DNA of 64,000 bases, from positions 1,074,001 to 1,138,000 of the forward strand of contig NZ_OX030782.1 of NCBI RefSeq assembly GCF_943733665.1. The letters are read 5' to 3'. The stretch is from Aquimarina sp. Aq107 (GTDB taxonomy: Bacteria > Bacteroidota > Bacteroidia > Flavobacteriales > Flavobacteriaceae). Shown here piece by piece: positions 9,194 through 16,567 of this stretch; within the stretch, counting starts at the first letter, position 1; each line of letters starts with the position of its first letter. The translations under genes and the position numbers were made by a program. The notes beneath the pieces were generated by a model. That model was not told the DNA's origin. It made no database searches and saw only the letters and a list, made by a program, of their open reading frames with translations.

Positions 9194-10108
9194 TTATTTT
9201 TCTAATACCACTGTTTTTTGGTCTTGCAATAATTTGTATTGTAAACCTAAGGTACTAAAAACTGTTTTAAGAGCAACTTCTATATCGTTATTAGGAAAAG
9301 TTCCCGTATAGATTGTTTTGGTATCAATTCCATTTGTATCAATAGAGATGTTATACTGATCTTCTAATTCTATAAATACATATTTTAAAGGTACACTTTT
9401 AAAAGAACTGGTATTACTAATCCAAGAAGGTTCTAAAGCTTCGAACACCCAATTCTCAGAAGCGATTTTAGAAATTTTTCTATAACCTTTTCCTGCCGTA
9501 AGTATGGTGTTTTCTTTTCCTCGAGTAACATTAACTTTACCTTCATAGCATACTGCTTCGAAATATGAAGGCAGAGATTGTACGTTAAATTCTGTGCCAA
9601 GTACGGTAACATCCCCATTCGTGGTTGTAACCGTAAATTTACTTCCTTTTTTTACTTTAAAATACGCTTCTCCTTCTAAGGATATTACTCTATTGTTTTC
9701 CCAATCATTTTTGTTAAAACTAGCTTCTGATTTTGCATTCAATATCATTTCTGAACCATCTGGTAATGTAACCGCTAATTGTTCTCCATATGAGGTGGTA
9801 AAAGAGTTATTTGATTTAAAAAAGAAAAAACCAAATAGTATAGCAATCGAGGCCGCAACGGCTATAGCTGGCCATAGTTTAATAACAGGTTTCTTATGCT
9901 GATTTAAAGAAGTTTGCTTGTTAGATTTGATATTATTTAATGCAGTATCTACATCATACGGTACTAATTCCAGAGTGTCCGCACCAGCCATAATCTTAGC
10001 GTAATGATTATATTCTGGATGGGATTGGAACTCACGGAGTTCCTCTGGAGAAAGCTCTCCATTAATCCATCTGGATAGGAATATATCATCTTTTTTATCG
10101 TCTAACAT
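9194..10108 (-). CDS. FecR-family anti-sigma factor
   Basis: Single-pass inner-membrane protein of 304 residues. The N-terminal cytosolic part (1-78, SRWINGELSPEE) would bind the sigma factor. One transmembrane helix lies at about 79-97. The periplasmic FecR domain (about 110-205) is followed by a C-terminal DUF4974/STN-like domain (about 235-300) expected to contact the receptor's STN domain. It sits between sigma and receptor in the usual FecI-FecR-FecA order. Its own upstream motif (10126-10158) matches those of the three lipoprotein genes, implying autoregulation by the cognate sigma factor. Confidence 0.93.
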   Translation of the reverse strand: MLDDKKDDIFLSRWINGELSPEELREFQSHPEYNHYAKIMAGADTLELVPYDVDTALNNIKSNKQTSLNQHKKPVIKLWPAIAVAASIAILFGFFFFKSNNSFTTSYGEQLAVTLPDGSEMILNAKSEASFNKNDWENNRVISLEGEAYFKVKKGSKFTVTTTNGDVTVLGTEFNVQSLPSYFEAVCYEGKVNVTRGKENTILTAGKGYRKISKIASENWVFEALEPSWISNTSSFKSVPLKYVFIELEDQYNISIDTNGIDTKTIYTGTFPNNDIEVALKTVFSTLGLQYKLLQDQKTVVLEK

Positions 10109-10125
10109 AACTCTTCTGTATATAA

Positions 10126-10158
10126 TAGAAACGTTTTATTATCTAATAACCCTACCCC
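10126..10158 (-). promoter_or_regulatory. candidate ECF promoter for fecR-TBDR (motif copy 4)
   Basis: On the minus strand GGGGTAGGGT (10158 to 10149), exactly 15 nt, then CGTTTCTA (10133 to 10126), ending 17 nt before the fecR ATG. The same two blocks with the same 15-nt spacing precede the three repeat lipoproteins on the plus strand. Confidence 0.8.
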
Positions 10159-10219
10159 TATATTTATTTTTTTTATTTTCATAATGATCTAATCGTTTAC
10201 AATTAGAAAATAATTACAA

Positions 10220-10741
10220 TTAAATATTTCCAATTTTTTTTCTTAATGTTACCAATGCCTTATGCATTAATTTTTCAATTGCCTTTACCGATACGTTAGA
10301 TAACTCAGCAATTTCTTTATATGTTTTTTTGTCGATTCGACTAAGCAAGAAAACTTCCCGTTGTCTATCCGGTAAATCGGCTATGGCACTTTTTAATTTC
10401 TCCATATATTCTTTTTCAAGCATAACAAATTCTGGAGACTCATTAGTCACATCACTTTTTCTTTGTGTAATATAATTTTGATGTTTAAACTTTACCTGTT
10501 GATGTCTGGCATTACTAATTCCCAAATTAGTAGCGATCGTATAGACATAACTTTTTGCTTTGTCTAAAGAAACCTTTGCACAATTATTCCATAGTTTAAT
10601 AAAAGAATCTTGTACGATATCTTCAGCTTGATCAAGATCTCCAAACTTATAGTATAGATAATTCCTCAAAAGTTTAGCATGACTTTTGAAAAATTCATTA
10701 AAGACTTGCTCGTCACAAGTAGTGTTTTTACTATCAGACAT
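10220..10741 (-). CDS. ECF-type RNA polymerase sigma factor (FecI-like)
   Basis: A 173-residue sigma factor with region 2 (about 15-85, DQAEDIVQDSFIKLWNN) and region 4 (about 115-170, LPDRQREVFLLSRIDKKTYKEIA with a helix-turn-helix), and no region 3, as in ECF sigma factors. It is followed by its FecR and STN-receptor. The 111-bp gap before fecR carries a separate promoter. The sigma gene has a housekeeping promoter at 10762-10788. I infer that it directs transcription of fecR-TBDR and the three adjacent lipoprotein genes through the shared motif. Confidence 0.94.
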   Translation of the reverse strand: MSDSKNTTCDEQVFNEFFKSHAKLLRNYLYYKFGDLDQAEDIVQDSFIKLWNNCAKVSLDKAKSYVYTIATNLGISNARHQQVKFKHQNYITQRKSDVTNESPEFVMLEKEYMEKLKSAIADLPDRQREVFLLSRIDKKTYKEIAELSNVSVKAIEKLMHKALVTLRKKIGNI

Positions 10742-10761
10742 TTGGGGGATTTATTTAGTGC

Positions 10762-10788
10762 CAAAACTAGATTTTTTTCTGATACCAA
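10762..10788 (-). promoter_or_regulatory. housekeeping promoter for the ECF sigma gene
   Basis: On the minus strand TTG (10788 to 10786), 16 bp, then TAGTTTTG (TAnnTTTG, 10769 to 10762). The expected transcript begins about 14 nt before the sigma ATG. The sigma gene itself lacks the GGGTRGGGT motif. Confidence 0.6.
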
Positions 10789-10818
10789 AAAAAATAAATC
10801 ATAAAAAAAATAAAAGCT

Positions 10819-10851
10819 GGGGTGGGGTAGGATGATTGATTAGCGTTTTAC
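10819..10851 (+). promoter_or_regulatory. candidate ECF promoter (motif copy 1)
   Basis: GGGGTGGGGT (10819-10828), 15 nt, CGTTTTAC (10844-10851). It lies 63 nt before the first repeat lipoprotein, back to back with the sigma gene's own promoter. Confidence 0.78.
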
Positions 10852-10914
10852 TAGTGTTATAACACACAAAATATCTCAATTGAGTTTTACTTAATCTTTA
10901 ATTAAAAAATTAAA

Positions 10915-12357
10915 ATGAAAAATCTTAAAATTCTTGGCCTACTTATGTTCGGGCTCATGCTAATATTTACTTCTTGTGAAGAAAATGATGATGGTGATTC
11001 AAGCACCGACTGTCCTGAATTATCTTTTGAAAGAGATGGTGGGAAATTAATTGCAAATTTTGAAGAAATAAACAGTTTAGATGTTTACGAATGGTTTGTA
11101 AACGATGAATTGGTAGAAACTGAAAGCTTAGAAAATCAACGTGATAATATATTAGATATTTCAGAATATAATACTGGAACTTATACTGTTTGTATAAAGG
11201 CAGAGACTCCGGATTGTCCTAATGGTGTAGAATTTTGTAAAGAGATAGTTGTGGGAGAAGACATGGAAGGTTGTCCAGAACTAAAATTCACCAGAGATGG
11301 AGATTATCTATTTGCTGATTTTGAAGGTATCGATACATTAGAGTTTTATGCTTGGCAAGTTACCGGTGAGATACTTGGTAATGAAACCATTATAGAAAAT
11401 GAAGGAACCAATAATCAAGGAGATAATAAATTTTCTCTTGCTAATTTAGAAGAAGGTACATATAGTATTTGTTTAATTTCAGAAAGTCCTACTTGTACTA
11501 GCACAGAATATTGCGAAGAAATAACTATAGATGGTGATGGACAGGATTCTTGCCCAGATCTTTCGGTTAGTTCAGAAGGAGGTATCGTTGTTGCCACTAT
11601 TAGTGGTACTGATGATATCGATTTGTTTAAATGGTATGTAAACAACCAACTTATTGGAGCAGATGAGTTACAAATTCAAGGTGGAATTGTAACATTAGAT
11701 CTTAGTGATTATAACCCAGGTTCTTATGAAGTTTGTGTAAAATTTAGTTCTAACGATTGTTCTCAAGGAATCGAAGCTTGCGTATCTGCCCAGGTAACAG
11801 ATGATAATAATGGTGGTGATGACTGTCCAAATTTATCATTTATTGAAGAGGGAACATTAATGTTTGCTAATTTTTCTGGAATAGACCAATTAGATGTTTA
11901 TGAATGGTTCGTTGATGGTGTATTGGTAGAAACAGAAAATTTACAGAGTCAGGATAGAGATAATAAACTTGATTTATCATCTTATAATCCAGGAACTTAT
12001 ACTGTTTGTGTTAAAGCAGAAACTAACGAATGTCCTAATGGTACAGAATTTTGTAGAGATATAGTAATTCCAGAACCACAGCCAGTAGATTGTTCAGTAT
12101 TTAAATTGGAATATATAGCAACAAATGGTGCTGAATTTGTAAATGCTAATGGAGTTATTCTATTTGGATTAGAAGATAATTCTGTAGTATGGGAAATTGA
12201 TGGAACTCAAATTAACCCTACAACGACAACAGGACATTTTATCATATTAAAAAACCACTTAAGTCAAGCAGGAAAGTATGAGATTTGCTATAAGGCAGAG
12301 TCAACTGAATGTGGAGCGCTACAAGAGTGTATAGAGGTTGATTTTCAAGGATTGTAA
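10915..12357 (+). CDS. surface lipoprotein 1 with five four-Cys repeats
   Basis: A 480-residue lipoprotein. The signal peptide ends at Cys21 (IFTSC) and is followed by an acidic stretch (EENDDGD) of the kind associated with surface export of Bacteroidota lipoproteins. Five repeats of 87-93 residues begin at Cys33, 120, 213, 304 and 393; the fifth is divergent. Each follows CPxLxF - (A)xF - YEWFV(N/D)(G/D) - PGTYxVC - ETPxCPxG - FC. The spacing and the YEW/TYTVC strands suggest an Ig/PKD-like beta-sandwich with two disulfides. I know of no named family, so no function is assigned. It has its own motif promoter and terminator, diverging from the sigma/FecR/TBDR unit. Confidence 0.85.
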   Translation: MKNLKILGLLMFGLMLIFTSCEENDDGDSSTDCPELSFERDGGKLIANFEEINSLDVYEWFVNDELVETESLENQRDNILDISEYNTGTYTVCIKAETPDCPNGVEFCKEIVVGEDMEGCPELKFTRDGDYLFADFEGIDTLEFYAWQVTGEILGNETIIENEGTNNQGDNKFSLANLEEGTYSICLISESPTCTSTEYCEEITIDGDGQDSCPDLSVSSEGGIVVATISGTDDIDLFKWYVNNQLIGADELQIQGGIVTLDLSDYNPGSYEVCVKFSSNDCSQGIEACVSAQVTDDNNGGDDCPNLSFIEEGTLMFANFSGIDQLDVYEWFVDGVLVETENLQSQDRDNKLDLSSYNPGTYTVCVKAETNECPNGTEFCRDIVIPEPQPVDCSVFKLEYIATNGAEFVNANGVILFGLEDNSVVWEIDGTQINPTTTTGHFIILKNHLSQAGKYEICYKAESTECGALQECIEVDFQGL

Positions 12358-12405
12358 TAAGAAGAATAAAGGTTCTTAATAGACTATAGTTCTTAATTTT
12401 AAAGG

Positions 12406-12438
12406 ATGAGGTTGTATATCAATACGACCTCATTTTTT
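12406..12438 (+). terminator. terminator after lipoprotein 1
   Basis: ATGAGGT (12406-12412) pairs with ACCTCAT (12427-12433), extended inside by GTAT/ATAC, and is followed by six T. It separates the first lipoprotein gene from the second. Confidence 0.8.
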
Positions 12439-12474
12439 ATTTTAAAAATGATTTTAACATTTTTTTTGAAGGAA

Positions 12475-12507
12475 GGGGTAGGGTATTCTTTTTTAGCTGC
12501 GTTTCAT
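12475..12507 (+). promoter_or_regulatory. candidate ECF promoter (motif copy 2)
   Basis: GGGGTAGGGT (12475-12484), 15 nt, CGTTTCAT (12500-12507), 65 nt before the second repeat lipoprotein. Confidence 0.8.
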
Positions 12508-12572
12508 AATTGTAGGGCTGATAAAAAAGGCTTTAAACAATTAATTATTGACAACCCCTAAAAATTATAACG

Positions 12573-14006
12573 ATGAAAAAACTTAGTATTTGGTATGTAA
12601 TGATTTTTGCATTACTGTTAGGAATTATTTCTTGTGAAGAAATTGAAGAATTAGAAAATTGCCCAGATGTAACTATTAACGTAGATAATGTTTCTGGAAG
12701 TGCAGTGTATCGATTCGCTGCTCAATTTGATGGTATCGAAGATGTAAGACTTACCTGGTCTATTGATAGTGAAGAAATAGATACTGGTAACTTAAGTGAT
12801 ATAGCAAATCAGATTTTTGAATATCAGTTTGAAGAAGGAACATATACTGTTTGTGTAAAAGTAGCAAGCGATACTTGTCCTATAGAAGTGTGTAAAGAAA
12901 TTGAAGTAGATGTTGATGAAACTGATCCTTGTCCAGATTTGTTTTTTGAAGCAAGACAATATGAAAGACCAAATAAGTATAAGTTTATTGCAGATTTCCC
13001 AGGAATTGAAGATGTTCGTTATGAGTGGTTTATTAATGGAGAAGTGGTAGATAGCGATAATCAGAATGATAACAACTATTTATTTTGGGAATTTAATGAG
13101 CCTGGTAGTTATGAAGTATGTATTAAAACAGAAACTCCAGATTGTCCTAACGGTACTTCTTATTGCAAGACTATCGAAATAGAAGAGACAGACATAGATG
13201 AAGAATGTCCTGAGTTATTTTTTATTGCAGAACAAGATGGAGATAATCCAGCATATTATTTTCAGGTAGAGTTTGAAGGAGCTGATCAAGTAGAATGGTT
13301 AGGATGGTATATTGATGGAGAGTTTGTAGAAGATTCAAATAGTGGTGATAACAATAGATTTTATTATCAATTTGCTCCAGGAAGATATGAAGTATGTTTA
13401 AAAACAGAAACTCCAGAATGTCCAGAAGGAACTTCTTATTGCAAAATTATTGAAATTGAAGGTGATGTCAGTGTTTGTCCAGAATTATTCTTTGAGGCAG
13501 AACAAGATGGAGATAATCCAGCGTATTACTTTTACCCAAACGCTTTTGATGGTATCGATGATGTAACACTAGAATGGTCTGTCAATGGAGATTATGTAGG
13601 AACAAGTTCTGGTCATGACGATCCTTTTTATTATCAATTTGGGACAGGTAGTTTTGAGGTGTGTCTTTCTGTAGAAACTCCAGAATGTCCAGAAGGAGTA
13701 ACATTTTGTAAAGTAATTGAAATCGAAGGATCCGAAAATGATTGTCCTGATTTATTTTTTACCATTGAACAAGAAGGAAATACTCCAGGATATAATTTTT
13801 GGGCAGAATTCGAAGGAATGAGCAATGTTAGCTACGAATGGTTGATCAATGGTGATGTCGTAGATACCGAAACAATGAACAGTAATGATAGAGATAATTA
13901 TTTATACTATCAATTTGGAACGGGAACATATGAGATCTGTATTATAACAGAAACACCGGATTGTCCAAATGGTGTAACATTTTGTAAAACATTAGTCATA
14001 GAATAG
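12573..14006 (+). CDS. surface lipoprotein 2 with five four-Cys repeats
   Basis: A 477-residue lipoprotein: signal peptide to Cys21 (LLGIISC), an acidic EEIEELEN tail, then five repeats starting at Cys30, 120, 212, 302 and 391. The repeats are the most regular of the three paralogues (CPELFFEAEQDGDNPAYYF, YYQFGTG(S/T)(F/Y)E(V/I)C, TPECPEG, FCK). The chain ends right after the last FCKTLVIE strand, so there is no C-terminal T9SS sorting domain. Anchoring is by lipid. The length of the repeat array could act as a stalk. It has its own copy of the ECF motif upstream. The function is unknown. Confidence 0.85.
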   Translation: MKKLSIWYVMIFALLLGIISCEEIEELENCPDVTINVDNVSGSAVYRFAAQFDGIEDVRLTWSIDSEEIDTGNLSDIANQIFEYQFEEGTYTVCVKVASDTCPIEVCKEIEVDVDETDPCPDLFFEARQYERPNKYKFIADFPGIEDVRYEWFINGEVVDSDNQNDNNYLFWEFNEPGSYEVCIKTETPDCPNGTSYCKTIEIEETDIDEECPELFFIAEQDGDNPAYYFQVEFEGADQVEWLGWYIDGEFVEDSNSGDNNRFYYQFAPGRYEVCLKTETPECPEGTSYCKIIEIEGDVSVCPELFFEAEQDGDNPAYYFYPNAFDGIDDVTLEWSVNGDYVGTSSGHDDPFYYQFGTGSFEVCLSVETPECPEGVTFCKVIEIEGSENDCPDLFFTIEQEGNTPGYNFWAEFEGMSNVSYEWLINGDVVDTETMNSNDRDNYLYYQFGTGTYEICIITETPDCPNGVTFCKTLVIE

Positions 14007-14038
14007 TACAGTTAGTTAGGTTAGATTAATTAGGTTGA

Positions 14039-14074
14039 TTCCCTGGAAGCATTGTCATTCTTTCAGGGAATTTT
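14039..14074 (+). terminator. probable terminator after lipoprotein 2
   Basis: TTCCCTGGAA (14039-14048) and TTCAGGGAA (14062-14070) form an imperfect stem with one bulge, followed by TTTTG. It is weaker than the other terminators here. Confidence 0.55.
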
Positions 14075-14137
14075 GTTTATACGCATAAGATATGTTAGAT
14101 TGTAACCTAAAATAAAACGAATAATTTATTTTAATTA

Positions 14138-14170
14138 AGGGTAGGGTAGACTGATTTTCAGACGTTTTAC
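14138..14170 (+). promoter_or_regulatory. candidate ECF promoter (motif copy 3)
   Basis: AGGGTAGGGT (14138-14147), 15 nt, CGTTTTAC (14163-14170). It ends only 8 nt before the first possible ATG of the third lipoprotein, so the message would be leaderless or start at a later codon. Confidence 0.8.
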
Positions 14171-14178
14171 TTATATAA

Positions 14179-15654
14179 ATGCAAATTATTTTGAAGAATT
14201 TCAATACTTATATACGATTATATACATTACTAATACTGATTTCATTCTTTAGTAGTTGTGTAAGTGATGATTCGTTTTTTCCAGAAGAAAACACAGGTAA
14301 TGTAGTATCAAGTGCCGCTTTGGTGACGGTTCTTAATAATTTTGATGGTGCTGCTAATTTCCCTGCAGAAAATGAACAGTGCTTTAGGTTTGTATATCCT
14401 ATTACGCTTGGTTATAATACAGATTCTACTATTAGAGTAGAGAGTTATGATGGGTTGGTAGATGTAATTTCCAGTCAAGGTACTAATTTTAATGTTACAG
14501 GATTAGAATTTCCGGTTAATATTATTTTTAAGAATACGGATATCACCATACCTATTATTAATGAAATAGCTTTATTAAATGTTTTAAGTGAATGTGAGTT
14601 CGACACAATCAGAGATGATTTTGATCAGTTTTTTGATGGATGCTTTACGTTTGATTTTCCAGTCACTCTGTTTAATATAACTGGAGAGGAAATTGAGATT
14701 ACAACGGATGATGCGTTTCAGACTTTTTATCAAGAACAAGGAATAGCTTATCAGCCTAATTTTAAATTTCCATTAAATGTATTAGTGTCACCAAATTTTG
14801 AAAGTACTGAAATAGAGACGTATTTTGGGTTTTATAGACTAATAGAATCTTGTGTGAGTAGATGTCCAAGCCTTAGTTTTACTTCGGAATCAATGGGCCA
14901 ATTTAATTTTGGGTATCAATTTACTGCTGATTTCCCTGATATAGATGTAATAGGAACTTATGATTGGTTTGTAGATGGTCAATTTATTGAGAGTGATGGT
15001 CCAAATAATCAAGGAGATAATTTATTGGTACGTAATTTTGGATCACCAGGGATATATGAAGTTTGTATTAAAGCAGAAACACCTAACTGCCCAGAAGGGA
15101 TAGAATTTTGTAAGCAGATCGAAGTTGTTGAATTTTGTCCAGAACTGTTTTTTGATTTTGAACAAGAACAAGGAACGTTAACGTATATTTTTACCTCTAG
15201 TTTTTCTGGCATAGAAGAGTTGGATTATCAATGGTACATAGATAATGAACTCATAGAAGAAGATGGAGGTGCTAATGGGGATAATATATTATCATCTAAT
15301 TTATCACCTGGAGTGCACGAGGTATGTATAAGTACAGAAACCCCTTCTTGTCCTAATGGAGCAGAGTTTTGTAAGGAAATAACGGTAGAACCAATTTGTC
15401 CTAATTTGTTTTTTAATTTTGAACAAGAAGGAAATACAACAAGTTATAATTTTACTGCAGATTTCGAAAATATTGAAGTAATAGCGTATCAATGGGAAAT
15501 AGATGGAGAGGTTATAGAGCAGGATGGTGGACAAGGTGGCGATAATGTATTCTTTTTTCAATTTGATCCTGGTTCATATGAAATTTGCATTAGAGCAATA
15601 ACAGATACTTGTCCGGATGGAACAGAGTTCTGCGAGCAACTAGTTATTGAGTAA
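14179..15654 (+). CDS. surface lipoprotein 3: duplicated N-terminal domain plus three four-Cys repeats
   Basis: A 491-residue lipoprotein. The signal peptide ends in FFSSC (Cys27) followed by VSDDSF, which resembles the acidic surface-export tail of Flavobacterium lipoproteins. Residues about 55-225 hold two copies of a ~90-residue domain (CFRFVYPITL at 68, CFTFDFPVTL at 155, each with a later FPxNxxx strand and a closing EC/SC). Three repeats like those of the two upstream genes follow at Cys229, 320 and 407. The start is uncertain: ATG 14179 lies at or next to the predicted transcription start, and a TTG at 14191 would give MKNFNTYIRLY, a more usual signal peptide. Of the three paralogues it is the only one with an extra head domain, so it may be the tip or ligand-binding member. 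Confidence 0.83.
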   Translation: MQIILKNFNTYIRLYTLLILISFFSSCVSDDSFFPEENTGNVVSSAALVTVLNNFDGAANFPAENEQCFRFVYPITLGYNTDSTIRVESYDGLVDVISSQGTNFNVTGLEFPVNIIFKNTDITIPIINEIALLNVLSECEFDTIRDDFDQFFDGCFTFDFPVTLFNITGEEIEITTDDAFQTFYQEQGIAYQPNFKFPLNVLVSPNFESTEIETYFGFYRLIESCVSRCPSLSFTSESMGQFNFGYQFTADFPDIDVIGTYDWFVDGQFIESDGPNNQGDNLLVRNFGSPGIYEVCIKAETPNCPEGIEFCKQIEVVEFCPELFFDFEQEQGTLTYIFTSSFSGIEELDYQWYIDNELIEEDGGANGDNILSSNLSPGVHEVCISTETPSCPNGAEFCKEITVEPICPNLFFNFEQEGNTTSYNFTADFENIEVIAYQWEIDGEVIEQDGGQGGDNVFFFQFDPGSYEICIRAITDTCPDGTEFCEQLVIE

Positions 15655-15803
15655 ATCACATTTTTTAAAATTTTAAAAGTGCGTAAGTAATAATATTTTA
15701 TATTCAATTTTTCTAATTTAATAGTAATTCTTTAATGAATTTTTGAATTAGATAATTCTTACTCCAGAAACACTAAATTCTTAGAAAACATCCAGTGTTT
15801 CAG

Positions 15804-15811
15804 TAACTTTG
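15804..15811 (+). promoter_or_regulatory. TAnnTTTG -7 element for the thioesterase gene
   Basis: TAACTTTG lies 18 nt before the ATG at 15829. No clear TTG is seen at -33. An 8-bp inverted repeat (GAAACACT 15767-15774, AGTGTTTC 15794-15801) brackets the -33 region and might be an operator. Confidence 0.5.
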
Positions 15812-15828
15812 TAAGAAAGTAAAGGAAT

Positions 15829-16221
15829 ATGAGATACCACACTAGGAAGATTGTAAAACCAGGAGATTTAAATCCTAATGAAACATTATTTGGAGGAAGA
15901 TTGTTGGAATGGATTGATGAAGAAGCAGCACTATATGCGGTTATTCAGTTAGAAAGTAAGAAAGTTGTTACCAAGTTTATGTCCGAAATTAATTTTGTAA
16001 GCTCTGCAGTACAAGGTGATATTGTAGAGATAGGAATGGATGTGGTAAAATTTGGAAGATCATCATTAGTATTAACCTGCGAGGTACGGAATAAATTAAC
16101 TCGTAAGACAATTATTAAAGTTGATAAAATTACTATGGTTAATCTTAACGAGAGTGGTAAACCTACACCACATGGTAAGACTAAAATAGAATTTGTAAGA
16201 GATAGGCTAGCTCAAAACTAA
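15829..16221 (+). CDS. hotdog-fold acyl-CoA thioesterase (YciA/BACH-like)
   Basis: Cytosolic acyl-CoA hydrolase of 130 residues, a single hotdog domain. The family segment NPNETLFGGRLLEWIDEEAA contains the Asn and Asp/Glu of the active site, followed by FVSSAVQGDIVEIG. Single-domain length fits YciA-like enzymes. It is monocistronic with its own -7 element and terminator. Substrate chain length cannot be told from the sequence. Confidence 0.88.
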   Translation: MRYHTRKIVKPGDLNPNETLFGGRLLEWIDEEAALYAVIQLESKKVVTKFMSEINFVSSAVQGDIVEIGMDVVKFGRSSLVLTCEVRNKLTRKTIIKVDKITMVNLNESGKPTPHGKTKIEFVRDRLAQN

Positions 16222-16254
16222 TACTTTTTAGTATTTGGATGTAATTTGACTAAA

Positions 16255-16293
16255 CAGATGTTACCTTTCTTAGGTAACTTCTGTTTTTTTTTA
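16255..16293 (+). terminator. terminator after the thioesterase gene
   Basis: ACAGATGTTACCT pairs with AGGTAACTTCTGT (one internal mismatch) around a short loop and is followed by a run of T. Confidence 0.85.
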
Positions 16294-16302
16294 GTTGTTT
16301 AA

Positions 16303-16458
16303 TTAGCCGCCATTATAAGCTTCACATTCGGAAGACATATCATAAAACCAAGTTTCTGGTTTATCGCAGTTTTCATAATTAATACCTCCACTAATCACTT
16401 TTTTTTGATCTTTTTTTAGGAATGTGATTCCTTCTGCACTTAGCATGTCTTTTAACAT
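16303..16458 (-). CDS. orphan double-glycine leader peptide
   Basis: A 51-residue peptide. The leader MLKDMLSAEGITFLKKDQKK leads into VISGG, a double-glycine processing site. The proposed core is 26 residues (INYENCDKPETW...CEAYNGG) with two Cys. A longer reading from 16491 adds 11 residues unrelated to GG leaders and runs through the inverted repeat at 16483-16511, so ATG 16458 is chosen. GG leaders are normally cut by C39 peptidase domains of export ABC transporters; none is encoded nearby. It may be a bacteriocin-like or signalling peptide. It resembles in design the three peptides at 36-37 kb but has a different leader. Confidence 0.7.
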   Translation of the reverse strand: MLKDMLSAEGITFLKKDQKKVISGGINYENCDKPETWFYDMSSECEAYNGG

Positions 16459-16482
16459 AATGAAATGATTTATACTAAGTGT

Positions 16483-16511
16483 TAGTAACATTAAAGAATG
16501 ATATGTTACTA
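16483..16511. repeat. 9-bp inverted repeat upstream of the orphan GG peptide
   Basis: TAGTAACAT (16483-16491) and ATGTTACTA (16503-16511) are perfect complements with an 11-bp spacer, 25-53 nt upstream of the peptide start. The arm spacing and the absence of a T-run favour an operator over a terminator. Confidence 0.6.
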
Positions 16512-16567
16512 GGTAAAAGAGGGAAGAAATAGTAATTTAACAAAAGGTTAGTAATAGGGAGTATTTA

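Larger units (their letters stand above)
11011..15651 (+). repeat. thirteen tandem ~270-bp coding repeats spread over three genes
   Basis: Units encoding the four-Cys domain begin (Cys codon) at residues 33/120/213/304/393 of gene 1, 30/120/212/302/391 of gene 2 and 229/320/407 of gene 3. Within gene 2, units 2-5 are very alike (CPELFFEAEQDGDNPAYYF recurs), pointing to recent internal duplication. Units of gene 1 are more diverged. Confidence 0.85.

Noticed and set aside
6674-9902. Several plus-strand frames of 60-100 codons opposite the TBDR and fecR genes
   Set aside because: They mirror the codon structure of the real minus-strand genes and lack promoters, ribosome sites and recognisable motifs.
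10819-12484. G-rich blocks GGGGTGGGGT and GGGGTAGGGT as G-quadruplexes
   Set aside because: Too few G-runs for a stable quadruplex. The fixed 15-nt distance to CGTTT and position before starts fit a promoter better.
16483-16511. Inverted repeat before the orphan GG peptide as a third copy of the GGGTAACATT-N12-GAACAG promoter
   Set aside because: Only GTAACAT is shared. The flanking GG and the GAACAG block are missing, and perfect symmetry points to a repressor site.
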